Source: Elusimicrobiota bacterium (GTDB lineage Bacteria; Elusimicrobiota; Elusimicrobia; UBA1565; JACRDR01). Taken from it: a stretch of DNA of 64,000 bases. Shown piece after piece: positions 9,731 to 21,827 of this stretch (positions within the stretch are counted from its first letter, which is position 1; the number at the start of each line of letters is the position of its first letter). The translations under genes were made by a program, and so were the position numbers. The notes under the pieces were generated by a model. That model ran no database searches, had not been told where the DNA came from, and saw nothing but the letters and a program-made list of their open reading frames with translations. The stretch lies in contig JACQBA010000011.1 of assembly GCA_016194745.1 (NCBI GenBank), forward strand, positions 124,001-188,000, in the 5' to 3' direction.

Positions 9731-10860
9731 ATGAAAATACACTGTACTAAGACGGACCTGCACAGGGGAGTGCAAACCATTCAGTCCGCTCTATCACCCC
9801 GAACGACCCTTCCGATCCTGCTCAACTTTCTTTTGGAAACGGAAAAATCGCGCGTAAAGCTGGTTTCGACCGATCTTGAGATGGGGATGAAGCACTATAT
9901 CCCCGCGGAAGTAGAGTCTGACGGCAGCATCACGATCCCGGCGCGAAAGTTCAACGATATCATCGCCTCCCTTCAAGACGGGGTGGACGTCGACCTGACG
10001 GTGGATGCCGGCGGCAAGGTGCAGCTCAAGAGCGGCCGGTCGCGGTTCAGCATCATCGGCTCCCCAAAGTCCGAATACCCCGTCCTTCCTGAGTTCTCCC
10101 AGGAGAACGCGTTCTCGATGCCGGCATCGATGCTGGCGGAGATGCTCCGAAAGACGATATTCGCGGCTTCGTCCGATGAGACCCGATACGTGCTCAACGG
10201 CGTATTCTGGGTGGCGAACAAGGGAACCTTAGATCTCGTCTCCACCGACGGCCGACGGCTCGCGATCATCCGCCGCAAATGCCTGCCTGAGAACATGGAT
10301 TTCAAAGTCATCGTGCCCACGAAGATCCTGCATGAGGTGCTCAAGCTGGTCGGGTCCAAGGACGCCAAGGGCGACGAAAAGATCAAGATCGGCCTAGACT
10401 CCGTGTCGGGCGGTCATCCGGGGAACCAGCTGGCGTTCCAATACCAGACGACGACGCTGCTGTCGCGGCTGGTCGAAGGCAGTTTCCCGAACTACGAGCA
10501 GGTGATCCCGACCAAGAAGGGCGTCGCGGCCCGGGCGTCGGCCGAGGATCTGGGAGCGATCACCAAACGCGCGGCTTTGTGCGCCGCGGACCGCGGCGGC
10601 GCCGTGCGGTACACGTTCAAGCCCGGCAGCTTGCACGTCCATGCGTCGAGCCAGAATATGGAATTCGACGACGAAATCCCCTTGGACTATAAGGGCGACG
10701 ATATCGTCATTGCTTTCAACCCGCAGTTCATCTTAGAGGGGCTTAAGAGCCTGGACAGCGACAAGGTCGTCATCACGCTGACGTCTCCGTCGAACCCGGC
10801 CCTCATGGAGGCGGACGGGGACACGGCGTACCAGTACGTCGTAATGCCGATGAGGGCGTA

Positions 10861-10861
<1 letters not shown>
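9731..10861 (+). CDS. dnaN: DNA polymerase III beta sliding clamp
   Basis: 376-residue clamp that tethers the replicative polymerase. It begins MKIHCTKTDLHRGVQTIQSAL and shows the clamp segments TTLPILLNFLLET, SGRSRFSIIG, and a C-terminal end YQYVVMPMRA matching the family YVVMPMR motif. ATG 9731 is preceded by a purine-rich GAGGGCGAGGA. The stop shares one base with the GTG of the next gene (TAGTG). recF does not follow, unlike many dnaA-dnaN clusters. Confidence 0.97.
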
Positions 10862-13766
<2,905 letters not shown>

Positions 13767-13768
13767 CG

Positions 13769-14356
13769 ATGTCGATGATTGCGTACAAGTCGGACAAGAC
13801 GGTCGCGAAACTCGAGAAGCAGCTATTCGAGGTCAAGAAGAAGCTGGCCGCGGCGCGGAAAAAATCCGGAAAGAGGATCGTCGAGGACTACATCCTGAAG
13901 GACACGCATGGGCAGCCTGTGCGTCTCTCTCAGCTGTTCCACGGCAAGCAGGAGCTCATCCTCATCCATAATATGGGGAACCACTGCTCGCATTGCACGA
14001 TGTGGGCGGAAGGGTTCGACGGCCTCCTGCCGTACCTCGAGGATCGCGCCGGGTTCGTCGTGACGAGCCCCGATCCGCCAGAGGTGCTGAGCGGCTTCGC
14101 CAAGACGCGCGGCTGGAGGTTCCGGCTCGCGTCGACGAGCGGTTCGTCGTTCAAGAGAGATTTCGGATTCGAAGGGGCCCATGGGCCGCTCCCGGGCGTG
14201 TCGACGTTCGCCAAGGACGCGAAGGGACGCATCGTCCACGTCGCCAGCGCGGGCTTCGGCCCGGGCGACGAGTACTGCGCGACGTGGTCGCTATTGGATC
14301 TATTGCCGAAGGGAGCTGACGGCTGGAAGCCCAAGTATCAAAAACTAGGGAGATAA
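13769..14356 (+). CDS. DUF899-type thioredoxin-fold protein
   Basis: 195 residues, start ATG 13769 two bases after gyrB. A coiled N-terminal 35 residues (KLEKQLFEVKKKLAAARKK) leads into a thioredoxin-like core: DYILKDTHGQPVRLSQLF, LILIHNMGNHCSHCTMW with a CxxC pair at C73/C76, and a long C-terminal part. The pattern fits the DUF899 family, whose function is not known. Lacking a signal peptide, it should be cytosolic. It sits between gyrB and gyrA and is likely co-transcribed with them, a position with no obvious reason. Confidence 0.75.
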   Translation: MSMIAYKSDKTVAKLEKQLFEVKKKLAAARKKSGKRIVEDYILKDTHGQPVRLSQLFHGKQELILIHNMGNHCSHCTMWAEGFDGLLPYLEDRAGFVVTSPDPPEVLSGFAKTRGWRFRLASTSGSSFKRDFGFEGAHGPLPGVSTFAKDAKGRIVHVASAGFGPGDEYCATWSLLDLLPKGADGWKPKYQKLGR

Positions 14357-14362
14357 ACCAAC

Positions 14363-16876
14363 ATGAGCAAGCCCGAACAACAGGATTTGTCGCCGGAGCC
14401 GATCGGAAACGAGATCTCGCGCGATTTGGGCGCGGAGATGCGCGCGTCGTTCCTCGACTATTCGATGTCCGTCATCGTCTCGCGAGCCCTGCCGGACGTG
14501 CGCGACGGACTTAAGCCCGTCCATCGCCGTATCCTGTACGCGATGCACGACGAGGGCCTCGCCTCGAACAAGAAGTACTCCAAGTGCGCGGGCGTCGTCG
14601 GCGAGGTGCTCAAGAAGTACCACCCGCACGGCGACTCGGCCGTGTACGACGCGATGGTGCGCATGGTGCAGGACTTCTCCCTCCTCCACCCGCTCATCGA
14701 CGGCCAGGGCAACTTCGGTTCGGTCGACGGCGACCCGGCCGCGGCCTATCGCTATACCGAGAGCCGCCTCTCCAAATTCGGCGAGGAGCTTTTAGCGGAC
14801 ATCGACCAGGAGACGGTCGATTTCTCGCCCAACTTCGACGGCACGACGAGCGAGCCGACGGTGCTCCCCTCGCGCGCCCCGAACCTCCTCGTCAACGGCT
14901 CCTCGGGCATCGCGGTCGGCATGGCGACGAACATCCCGCCGCACAATCTGTCCGAGACCTGCGACGCGGCCATCGCCCTCATCAAGGAGCCGAAGCTGGA
15001 GACGAAGGAGATCCTCAAGATCATGAAGGGGCCGGACTTCCCCACCGGCGGCATCGTCCGAGGCAAGGCGGGCATCAAGGACTACTTTGAGACGGGCCGC
15101 GGCTCGGTGCGCGTGCAGGCGAAGACGGAGATCGAGGACATCAAGGGCAATCGCCAGGCGATCATCGTCACCGAGCTGCCATACCAGGTGAACAAAGCGA
15201 CGCTCCTGGAAACGATCGCGGACCTCGTGCGGGACAAGAAGATCCCCGACATTTCGGACATCCGCGACGAGTCCGACCGCAAGGGCATGCGGGTCGTCAT
15301 CGAGGTGAAGCGCGACGGCAACGCGAACGTCGTTTTGAACCAGCTCTTCAAGCACACGGCGATGGAGTCCTCCTTCGGCGTCATCATGCTCTCGCTCGTG
15401 GACGGCCGGCCGCGCGTCCTCGGCGTGCGTGAAGTGCTCGGGCACTTCATTCAGCACCGGAAGATCGTCGTCACGCGGCGCACCAAGCACCAGCTCCGCA
15501 AGGCGCTCGACCGCGCTCATATCTTGGAAGGCTTCCTCATCGCGGTCAAAAACATCGACAGGGTCGTCAAGATCATCCGTGCCGCGGCGAACCCCGAGGC
15601 CGCGAAAGCCGACCTCATCGAGGCGTTCGATCTCTCGAAAGTGCAGGCCCAGGCCATCCTCGACATGCGGCTCGCCCAACTGACCAAGCTTTCGGTCAAT
15701 GAGCTGCAGGAGGAGTACGACGGGCTGATGAAGCGCATCGCCGACCTCAAGGCCATCCTCGCGGACATCAAGAAGGTCATGTCGATCGTGACGAGCGAGT
15801 TCGAGAAAGTGAAGGAGCAGTTCGGCAAGGCGCGGCAGACGCAGATCACGACCGAAGCCGCCGAGATGACCCTCGAGGACTTGATCACCAAGGAAGAGGT
15901 CGTCATCAGCCTCTCTTCCTCCGCCTACGTCAAGCGCCAGCCCGTCTCCGTGTTCCAGTCGCAAGGGCGCGGCGGCAAGGGCATCACGGGGGCGGACGTG
16001 AAGGAAGAGGACTTCATCGAGCACTTCTTCATCACCGACACGCATGCGACGCTGCTCCTGTTCACGTCGCGCGGCCGCGTGTACGCGCTGAAGGCTTACG
16101 AGATTCCCGAGGGCAACCGCACCTCGCGCGGCAAGGCGCTGGTCAACCTGCTCGCGCTGCCGAACGAGGAAAAGATCACCTCGGCCATCGCGATCCGGTC
16201 CTTCGACGAGCGGAAGGGACAGGAGACGTATCTCATGATGTGCACGCGCAGCGGCACGATCAAGAAGACGGCGCTTTCCGAGTTCGAAAACATCCGACGC
16301 TCCGGCATCGCGGCGATCTCGCTCGCGGAAGGCGACGTCCTGGTCGAGGTGCAGCACACCTCGGGCAAGGACGAGATCCTCATCGGGACGAAGGACGGCA
16401 TGTCCATCCGCTTCCCGGAGGGCGACGTCCGGTCCATGGGCCGCTCGGCGGCGGGCGTGCGCGGCATCCGCCTGGACGATAAAGACCAGGTCATCGGCAT
16501 GGAGGCGTTCCCGGCGAACTCGAAGAAGACCTTGCTCTCGGTCTGCGAGAACGGCTTCGGCAAGCGCACGGACGTCTCCGAGTATCGCGGCCAGCATCGC
16601 GGCGGCGGCGGCGTCATCACGATCAAGGCGACGGACCGCAACGGGGCCGTCAACGGCCTCAAGCTCGTGACCGACGACGACGACCTGATGATCATGACCG
16701 AGAAGGGCATGGCCATCCGCCTGCGCTGCAAGGACATCAAGACCATCTCACGCAACACGCAGGGCGTCCGGCTCGTCCGGCTCGAGGAAGGCGACAAGGT
16801 CGCGCGCGTGGCGCCGATCGCGGTCGAGCCTCCGATCAGCCCGGAGCTGCCGCTGGACGAGAAAGACAAGAAGTAG
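14363..16876 (+). CDS. gyrA: DNA gyrase subunit A
   Basis: 837 residues. DNA cleavage domain: [56 protein letters not shown] motif and the catalytic tyrosine in [14 protein letters not shown]. The C-terminal beta-pinwheel carries the GyrA box as SQGRGGKG. It has a gyrase-type, not ParC-type, tail. ATG 14363 follows the DUF899 stop by six bases with a GGGAGAT element. A strong terminator closes the cluster 23 bases after the stop. Confidence 0.96.
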   Translation: MSKPEQQDLSPEPIGNEISRDLGAEMRASFLDYSMSVIVSRALPDVRDGLKPVHRRILYAMHDEGLASNKKYSKCAGVVGEVLKKYHPHGDSAVYDAMVRMVQDFSLLHPLIDGQGNFGSVDGDPAAAYRYTESRLSKFGEELLADIDQETVDFSPNFDGTTSEPTVLPSRAPNLLVNGSSGIAVGMATNIPPHNLSETCDAAIALIKEPKLETKEILKIMKGPDFPTGGIVRGKAGIKDYFETGRGSVRVQAKTEIEDIKGNRQAIIVTELPYQVNKATLLETIADLVRDKKIPDISDIRDESDRKGMRVVIEVKRDGNANVVLNQLFKHTAMESSFGVIMLSLVDGRPRVLGVREVLGHFIQHRKIVVTRRTKHQLRKALDRAHILEGFLIAVKNIDRVVKIIRAAANPEAAKADLIEAFDLSKVQAQAILDMRLAQLTKLSVNELQEEYDGLMKRIADLKAILADIKKVMSIVTSEFEKVKEQFGKARQTQITTEAAEMTLEDLITKEEVVISLSSSAYVKRQPVSVFQSQGRGGKGITGADVKEEDFIEHFFITDTHATLLLFTSRGRVYALKAYEIPEGNRTSRGKALVNLLALPNEEKITSAIAIRSFDERKGQETYLMMCTRSGTIKKTALSEFENIRRSGIAAISLAEGDVLVEVQHTSGKDEILIGTKDGMSIRFPEGDVRSMGRSAAGVRGIRLDDKDQVIGMEAFPANSKKTLLSVCENGFGKRTDVSEYRGQHRGGGGVITIKATDRNGAVNGLKLVTDDDDLMIMTEKGMAIRLRCKDIKTISRNTQGVRLVRLEEGDKVARVAPIAVEPPISPELPLDEKDKK

Positions 16877-16899
16877 GCCGCCGTTCGGTCGAACCCCTC

Positions 16900-16937
16900 C
16901 CGGCCCGCGGGCGCTCCCCGCGGGCCGGCTGTTTATT
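16900..16937 (+). terminator. gyrA: Rho-independent terminator after gyrA
   Basis: Stem CCGGCCCGCGGG (16900-16911) pairs with CCCGCGGGCCGG (16917-16928) across a 5-base loop and is followed by CTGTTTATT. It ends the dnaA-gyrA unit. Confidence 0.85.
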
Positions 16938-17010
16938 GAGCCTCCGGCGCTACCAGAAAACTACCAGAATCGTAAAGGAACCCCACTCGACTTTGGGGCA
17001 CTCTGTCCGC

Positions 17011-19302
17011 ATGCCCATAACGAGGCGGATCGAGAGAAGGACAGCTGGGATTTCTATCGTTCTCGCGTTGTCGGCCGTCCTTCCCTGCGCCGCGGCGCTT
17101 CCCGCGGCGAAGGAGCAAGTGGAGGACGTGGATTGCTCGCCCGACGAAAAGCCCAAGAACGCGGCCAAGTCAGAGAAGACGGGAGCGGAGGGAGAGCAGA
17201 CTTCGAAGGGTCGAGACGATAAGGGGGCGGATCGAGGATCCGGCAAGAAAGACTGCAAGAAGACGCCGCCGACCGAAGGCGAGGACGAGGCCGGTGCCGA
17301 GAGGGATAAGGCCGCGACCGGGCGGCCGGCGGGATGGCCGCCGCAGAGGAAAGAGAGCGTCGTCCGCAACCCGCTTCTCGCGGCACACGGATTCGTGCCG
17401 CCGAAAGGCGAGGACTTCGACGGCGCGAGAAAGTGGGCGCAGACCGTCCTGGGGGTGGGGAGCGGCGAACCTGCGACGAAGAAAGTAAGGGTAGCGCAAG
17501 CGGCGATCCCGGCCGACTGCCCGGCTCCGCCCGCGCCGTGCACGCTGCACATCGCCCAAGTCCCTCTGCCGGGAGGCGAGCGTCGAACGCTCGAAGTCGC
17601 CCGCTTCGGCGACTTGGAAGGAATGGACGCGATTCGCGCGATCGAAAGGCTGTCCGCCGACGACGCCAAGAAGAACCTGCCGGCCCTCAAGCAGCTGTTC
17701 GTCGATTCCTCCCGATACTACAGCCCACGCAGTCTGCGCGTGGCCGTCCTCGGCGCCTTGGAGTCGCGACCGCAGGACCGGGAGGTCATCGACTTCCTGG
17801 CGGAGCATGGACTCAAGGACGAAGCGGACGTCGTTCGCCGTCGGGTCATCGAGTTGATGGCAAAGCACATGAACGGGCTTATTCCGGCATCCCCAAAGGC
17901 GCTAGGAGGCCTGAAGGAGAATCCGGATCTTCGCGAGTTCGTCGCGAAGGCGCCCGACGTGTTCGCGATGATGGCGTCCGGGCTAAGGACGCTCCCGGAG
18001 TTCATGTGGGGCACCCAAGAGATCGAGAATGCGGTGAATGCCCTCAACTACATGAAGGCGGAGCAAAAGCTGGCGTTCTTCAAGGGCGTGGCGAACGCTC
18101 CCGGCGGCGGTCTCGACGGCGTCGAGAACCTTAAGAGAATGGTCGTCATTCCGGTGATACTCGACAGGAGCTCCGTCTCGGAGAGGACCGGGTTCCATGG
18201 AGACTCGGCGGACGCGCTGTATGCGGCGGCGCTGCCGCTGCTGAAAGGCGCGAAAATGAACATCGGAGACGTACTGGCGGCGTTCGGCGATAAGCCGGTG
18301 CTGCAGGCGCATGTCCTGTCGCGGTTGAACCAGCTCAACATCATGGCCAAGGAATTCGCGCGCGACCCGCAGGTCGCGAAGCATTTCCCGGCCCTCATGT
18401 TCGGAAATCCGAACGCGGACCACGGGACGGTGTTTTCGATGTTCGCGCTGGCGTCCCAGGGGCCGCAGGGCAAGGGATTCGTCGACGACCTATTCAATAG
18501 CATGAAGAGTCATCCGCTCGAGGCGTCCGCCTTTCTGTCCCTCCAGAAGGGCAAGTTGACGGCGGCGCAGGCGCAAGAAGTAGACCGCGTGCTCGAGGAT
18601 TATCCGAGGGCGAGCCGGCTCCTGCATCAATACAAGGACTATCCCGCGATCTACGGACACGATCGGTGGCTCGGAAACAAGATGAGCTTCTACGTCGCCA
18701 TCACGCAGAAGGAGCACTTGTCGCCCCTCTTGAGCGCGCTGGCGTCCGACGGATTCAAGCGAGTCGGCGGAAGCGGGGCAAAGACGGAATACGAGGGAAC
18801 GCTCGGGGGAAAGACGGTTCGCTATCAGATCGAGCTTTTCAAGTCCGATGCGGAGGGCTGGGCCGTGAAGCGAGACGAGGTCGCCGACGCGATGCACCGC
18901 TGCTTGAGCGACGACACCAATCATGGCTGCATCTTCCGCGGTCACGCGGCGGACTATCTGTCCAAGGCCAGGCCGGAGCTCTTCCGGGGCGCCGCCTTCA
19001 ATGGAAAGGCGTTGGTGGACGGCGGATGCTACAGCGACGGCCACGAGGGCATCGTGATGAACTGCCGGGGCGGCGCGGACTGCAGGAACACGTTTCTGGG
19101 AAGCACGCGCCGGACCTCCGGCGCGGCGAACACCCCGTTCATCCGGGAATTCGTCCGCGCGCTCGCCCATCGCATGGATTACCCGACCATGCACGCGATG
19201 TTTCAGCAAAAGCTGCCCCATCTCATGGACGGCTTCACCGGTCCCTGGAGCCCGGCCAGGCTATGGCGCGCGGCGACGCGGCCTGAGTTCAACCCCGGGT
19301 AG
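17011..19302 (+). CDS. Large secreted protein with possible caspase-fold C-terminal domain
   Basis: 763 residues from ATG 17011. A signal peptide MPITRRIERRTAGISIVLAL leads to an acidic/basic low-complexity stretch of about 90 residues rich in Lys, Glu and Gly. The middle is mainly helical and resembles repeat-type (HEAT-like) architecture without clear repeats. The C-terminal part has IFRGHAADYL with H645 and ALVDGGCYSDGHEG with C673. A His-Gly after one strand and a D-G-G-Cys after the next is the layout of clan CD (caspase-like) peptidases. This is inference; catalysis is not shown. A frame open to 16936 adds 25 unlikely residues. No recognised family otherwise. Confidence 0.7.
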   Translation: MPITRRIERRTAGISIVLALSAVLPCAAALPAAKEQVEDVDCSPDEKPKNAAKSEKTGAEGEQTSKGRDDKGADRGSGKKDCKKTPPTEGEDEAGAERDKAATGRPAGWPPQRKESVVRNPLLAAHGFVPPKGEDFDGARKWAQTVLGVGSGEPATKKVRVAQAAIPADCPAPPAPCTLHIAQVPLPGGERRTLEVARFGDLEGMDAIRAIERLSADDAKKNLPALKQLFVDSSRYYSPRSLRVAVLGALESRPQDREVIDFLAEHGLKDEADVVRRRVIELMAKHMNGLIPASPKALGGLKENPDLREFVAKAPDVFAMMASGLRTLPEFMWGTQEIENAVNALNYMKAEQKLAFFKGVANAPGGGLDGVENLKRMVVIPVILDRSSVSERTGFHGDSADALYAAALPLLKGAKMNIGDVLAAFGDKPVLQAHVLSRLNQLNIMAKEFARDPQVAKHFPALMFGNPNADHGTVFSMFALASQGPQGKGFVDDLFNSMKSHPLEASAFLSLQKGKLTAAQAQEVDRVLEDYPRASRLLHQYKDYPAIYGHDRWLGNKMSFYVAITQKEHLSPLLSALASDGFKRVGGSGAKTEYEGTLGGKTVRYQIELFKSDAEGWAVKRDEVADAMHRCLSDDTNHGCIFRGHAADYLSKARPELFRGAAFNGKALVDGGCYSDGHEGIVMNCRGGADCRNTFLGSTRRTSGAANTPFIREFVRALAHRMDYPTMHAMFQQKLPHLMDGFTGPWSPARLWRAATRPEFNPG

Positions 19303-19387
19303 ATAGGACCGTTCTGGTCCCGGTCTCAGGTGCCGGCAGAGCGGCGCGGTCGTCATGCCCCAGAGACCCAATAGTCATATAGGCCTC

Positions 19388-19424
19388 TTGATCTAAATCA
19401 ACTAGGCCCATTGACCCGAATCAA
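19388..19424 (+). promoter_or_regulatory. Tandem FNR-type operator boxes
   Basis: TTGATCTAAATCAA at 19388-19401 is a perfect TTGAT-N4-ATCAA FNR-family site. TTGACCCGAATCAA at 19411-19424 matches nine of ten conserved bases. Centres are 23 bp apart, about two helical turns. A weak -10 like element (AAGAAT, 19447-19452) lies where a class II activated promoter would place it. The next gene starts at 19518, so a redox- or oxygen-responsive regulator may control the secreted proteins that follow. Confidence 0.6.
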
Positions 19425-19517
19425 GGACCAGAGGGCCCATATCTGGAAGAATGCGCTCACGATAAAAATGAAACCGTGGACTGCACGCCGCGGTAAAAAG
19501 AGAGAGGAACACAACAA

Positions 19518-20111
19518 GTGAAAAAGATGCTCACCCTGACGTGTCTGGCGATGCTCGCGATCCCCGCGTTTGCCGCCGACGAGAAGCCCATCTACGGCCT
19601 CATGAGCGCCGCCGGCGCCGCCGAGATGCCCCATGTCGCCGCTATCGAAGGGCGCCCCGTATCGCAGGAAGTGAAGTTCACCGACGGAACCCTGCTCTGC
19701 AAAATGGACCTCCAGTACAAGGAGCGCGCGTTCGGCCTGGTCATCGTGCGCCTCTTCAAGGAGATCAACGGCACGGCGGTCGTCACCTGCCCCAACAACG
19801 CCCCGGTCACGCTGTCGATCCACGGTGCGGGCCCGTCCATCGGCCTCGGCATCCCGAACAATGGCCCGTTCCACTCCACGGCGAGCGGTTTCGCGGGCAG
19901 CCTGCAGGTTCGCATCCCGTTCCCGTTCGTCCCGAAGCAGCTCGAGGGCGAGTATCTCAACGCGGGCGTCGAAGTCGTGGGCGCGGGCGTCTCGTTCTCC
20001 CCTTGGGTGAACACGGACGCGTCGTTCAACACGACGATCTACCTCCCCAGCAGCCTCAACGCGAGCCTCGCGATCAACCTGAACTCGATCACGCTCAAGC
20101 TCCGCAGGTAA
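19518..20111 (+). CDS. Secreted protein, paralogue of 21174-21758
   Basis: 197 residues from GTG 19518, preceded by AGAGAGGA. The signal peptide MKKMLTLTCLAMLAIPAFAA is followed by a mature domain that is mostly beta-rich. About 45 percent of its residues look alike with the protein at 21174, including the shared SFSPWVNTDASFN and GPSIG-LGIPNNGPF segments. Two cysteines (LLCKMD and VTCPNN) are matched in the paralogue (IGCTMD and VTCAGH), so a conserved disulfide is likely. Function unknown. The tandem FNR-type boxes lie about 95-130 bases upstream. Confidence 0.8.
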   Translation: MKKMLTLTCLAMLAIPAFAADEKPIYGLMSAAGAAEMPHVAAIEGRPVSQEVKFTDGTLLCKMDLQYKERAFGLVIVRLFKEINGTAVVTCPNNAPVTLSIHGAGPSIGLGIPNNGPFHSTASGFAGSLQVRIPFPFVPKQLEGEYLNAGVEVVGAGVSFSPWVNTDASFNTTIYLPSSLNASLAINLNSITLKLRR

Positions 20112-20134
20112 GCACCCCGCCGCACCAAGCACCC

Positions 20135-20170
20135 CCGCCGCCGGATCCCTCCGGCGGCGGTTCTATTTTC
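20135..20170 (+). terminator. Rho-independent terminator
   Basis: CCGCCGCCGG (20135-20144) pairs perfectly with CCGGCGGCGG (20151-20160) over a 6-base loop, followed by TTCTATTTTC. It ends the transcript of the secreted protein at 19518. Confidence 0.85.
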
Positions 20171-20317
20171 GGCCATTCGACGTGGGACGGAAGGACCACT
20201 TTCGTCTGGGTCTCCTAGTCGTGATAATCGACCCCATAGGCCCGCAGGGGCGTTGCATGGCTCGTCGTATAATCGTACGTCGTCTCCCCTTGAGCCTACA
20301 CAGGAGGTAGGAAGAAC

Positions 20318-20989
20318 ATGAAAAGAACTCTCATCCAAGCCGTTGCAGCGATCCTCGGCGCCCCCGCGTTAGCCTTCGTCACCCCGCCGGTGATTCAAAT
20401 CGCGGGCGAACTGCCGGCCGCGCCGGCCAACGTGGTCGGAACGCCGATCCCTGCCGCCCCCGCGGCGCCCGCGACCGCCGGTCCCGTGACCCGCTGCTAC
20501 ATGCAGCTGCGCTACTCCCGCCACATCTCGAGATGGTTCGTCGTCGCGAGCGAGCTGTACTACGGCGGCGACGCGACCGTCCGCTGCTACGAGCTCGCCC
20601 CCCGCGGCAGCAAGGACGCGGACAAGGCGCTGGAACCGATCGAGCTCGAGTTCGAGGGTTTCGGCACGAGCGCCGGCCTGCCGCCGAGCTGGGCGCCGTC
20701 CGTCACCACGCCGTATTTCCAGATCCGCGTCGCCGATCCGTTCAAGCCGGAGTCTCTGGCGGGAACGTACGAGTTCGACCGGGACGGCCACTGGTCCGGG
20801 TACTATAACCATCTGCGCTATCGCGTGACCGGATTCCAGGCCGAGGGCGCGCCTCGCTTCGCCTACGACTTCCATCCGCTGGTCAACAGGTCGGGAGGCT
20901 CCACGATCCTATACGCGCCGTACGGGACGTTCGCGCCGCCGTCGCCGTCGGTGGACTTCGTTCCGACGCTGCACTTCAGAAAGAAATAG
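20318..20989 (+). CDS. Secreted protein of unknown function
   Basis: 223 residues from ATG 20318 with a strong CAGGAGG eleven bases upstream. Signal peptide MKRTLIQAVAAILGAPALAF, then an Ala/Pro-rich linker, then a domain with two cysteines (TRCYMQLRY and VRCYELAP). It ends with aromatic, probably beta-rich sequence (VDFVPTLHFRKK). The gene lies between two paralogous secreted genes and has its own terminator. It shares a cysteine plus RYS/YRE pattern loosely with its neighbours, but I cannot claim homology. A TATAAT at 20268-20273 may be its -10 box. Confidence 0.8.
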   Translation: MKRTLIQAVAAILGAPALAFVTPPVIQIAGELPAAPANVVGTPIPAAPAAPATAGPVTRCYMQLRYSRHISRWFVVASELYYGGDATVRCYELAPRGSKDADKALEPIELEFEGFGTSAGLPPSWAPSVTTPYFQIRVADPFKPESLAGTYEFDRDGHWSGYYNHLRYRVTGFQAEGAPRFAYDFHPLVNRSGGSTILYAPYGTFAPPSPSVDFVPTLHFRKK

Positions 20990-21004
20990 TCTTTCGCCGA
21001 GATC

Positions 21005-21053
21005 GACCCCGCCGCGCGGGAGCCGTATCCCCGCGGCGGGGTCTTTCTTTTCC
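21005..21053 (+). terminator. Rho-independent terminator
   Basis: GACCCCGCCGCG (21005-21016) pairs perfectly with CGCGGCGGGGTC (21032-21043); an inner GGGA/TCCC pair can extend it; TTTCTTTTCC follows. It closes the gene at 20318. Confidence 0.85.
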
Positions 21054-21173
21054 TCACAATAACATGGGACCTTGGCACCAGGATGACCGTGGGCACTTCG
21101 GCGCATTTCAACATGGGCCTTTCGTTCCGTAGAATACGCGTGCCGTTGAGTCTACTTGGGAGGCAAGAAAAGA

Positions 21174-21758
21174 ATGAGAAAGGCACTAGTATTGTCCTGC
21201 TTGGCGATCGCCATCACCCCGGCGTTCGCGCAAGTCCAGACGGAGCTCATGCACGCAGCGGGCGTCGAGCGGATGCCGGCGGTGGCCGCGGTCGCGGGCC
21301 GGCCGGTTCGGGCCACGATCCAGGAAGGCACCATCGGCTGCACGATGGACGTGAATTACCGCGAGCGGAGCTTCAATCCGCTCGTCATCATCAGCGTTTG
21401 GAAGGAGCTGCGGGGCTCCGCGACGGTGACGTGCGCGGGGCATGCGCCGGTGAAGCTCACCATCTACGGCCGCGGGCCGTCGATCGGGGTGGGCTTGCCC
21501 AATAACGGGTTCTTCCACAACACCGGACGCGGCGTGGCGGGCTCGGTCCAGATCCGCGTGCCGGCGCCCTTCATGCCGAAGCGCCTGGCCGGAGACTACA
21601 TCAACGTGGGACCCTCGACGTTCATCGGCGGCGTGTCGTTCTCGCCGTGGGTGAACACCGACGCGTCGTTCAACGCGACGATCTGGCTGCCGACGACCTT
21701 CAAGGCCGCGCTCGCCATCGACCTGCAGAAGCTCAGCGTCCGCCTTCAGCGGAAATAA
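21174..21758 (+). CDS. Secreted protein, paralogue of 19518-20111
   Basis: 194 residues from ATG 21174, preceded by GGGAGG at 21158-21163. Signal peptide MRKALVLSCLAIAITPAFAQ. The mature part tracks its neighbour: MHAAGVERMPAVAAVAGRPV, an IGCTMD cysteine, VTCAGHAPVKLTIYG, GPSIGVGLPNNGFF, and SFSPWVNTDASFNATIWLP. It ends with a hydrophilic RLQRK. Function unknown. The frame remains open to 21156 by a TTG, less likely because the Shine-Dalgarno lies after that point. The pair probably arose by tandem duplication with the 20318 gene in between. Confidence 0.8.
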   Translation: MRKALVLSCLAIAITPAFAQVQTELMHAAGVERMPAVAAVAGRPVRATIQEGTIGCTMDVNYRERSFNPLVIISVWKELRGSATVTCAGHAPVKLTIYGRGPSIGVGLPNNGFFHNTGRGVAGSVQIRVPAPFMPKRLAGDYINVGPSTFIGGVSFSPWVNTDASFNATIWLPTTFKAALAIDLQKLSVRLQRK

Positions 21759-21780
21759 GCCGCACGACGGACCGAAGTCA

Positions 21781-21819
21781 CGCCCGCCGCCGGAGCAATC
21801 TGGCGGCGGGCGGTTCGTT
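21781..21819 (+). terminator. Rho-independent terminator
   Basis: CGCCCGCCGCC (21781-21791) pairs with GGCGGCGGGCG (21802-21812) over a 10-base loop. The trailing GTTCGTT is weak in T, so termination may be partial. Confidence 0.65.
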
Positions 21820-21827
21820 AAGGTAGA

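Noticed and set aside
9586..9780. Minus-strand frame of 64 residues in the dnaA-dnaN gap
   Set aside because: Overlaps DnaA boxes and the dnaN start; no ribosome site, no homology.
14792..16597. Minus-strand frame of 601 residues across gyrA
   Set aside because: Antisense shadow of gyrA with biased Arg, Asp and Leu content and no motif.
16940..17010. Repeat CTACCAGAA twice before the 763-residue gene
   Set aside because: Only two 9-base copies; no wider pattern or conserved operator.
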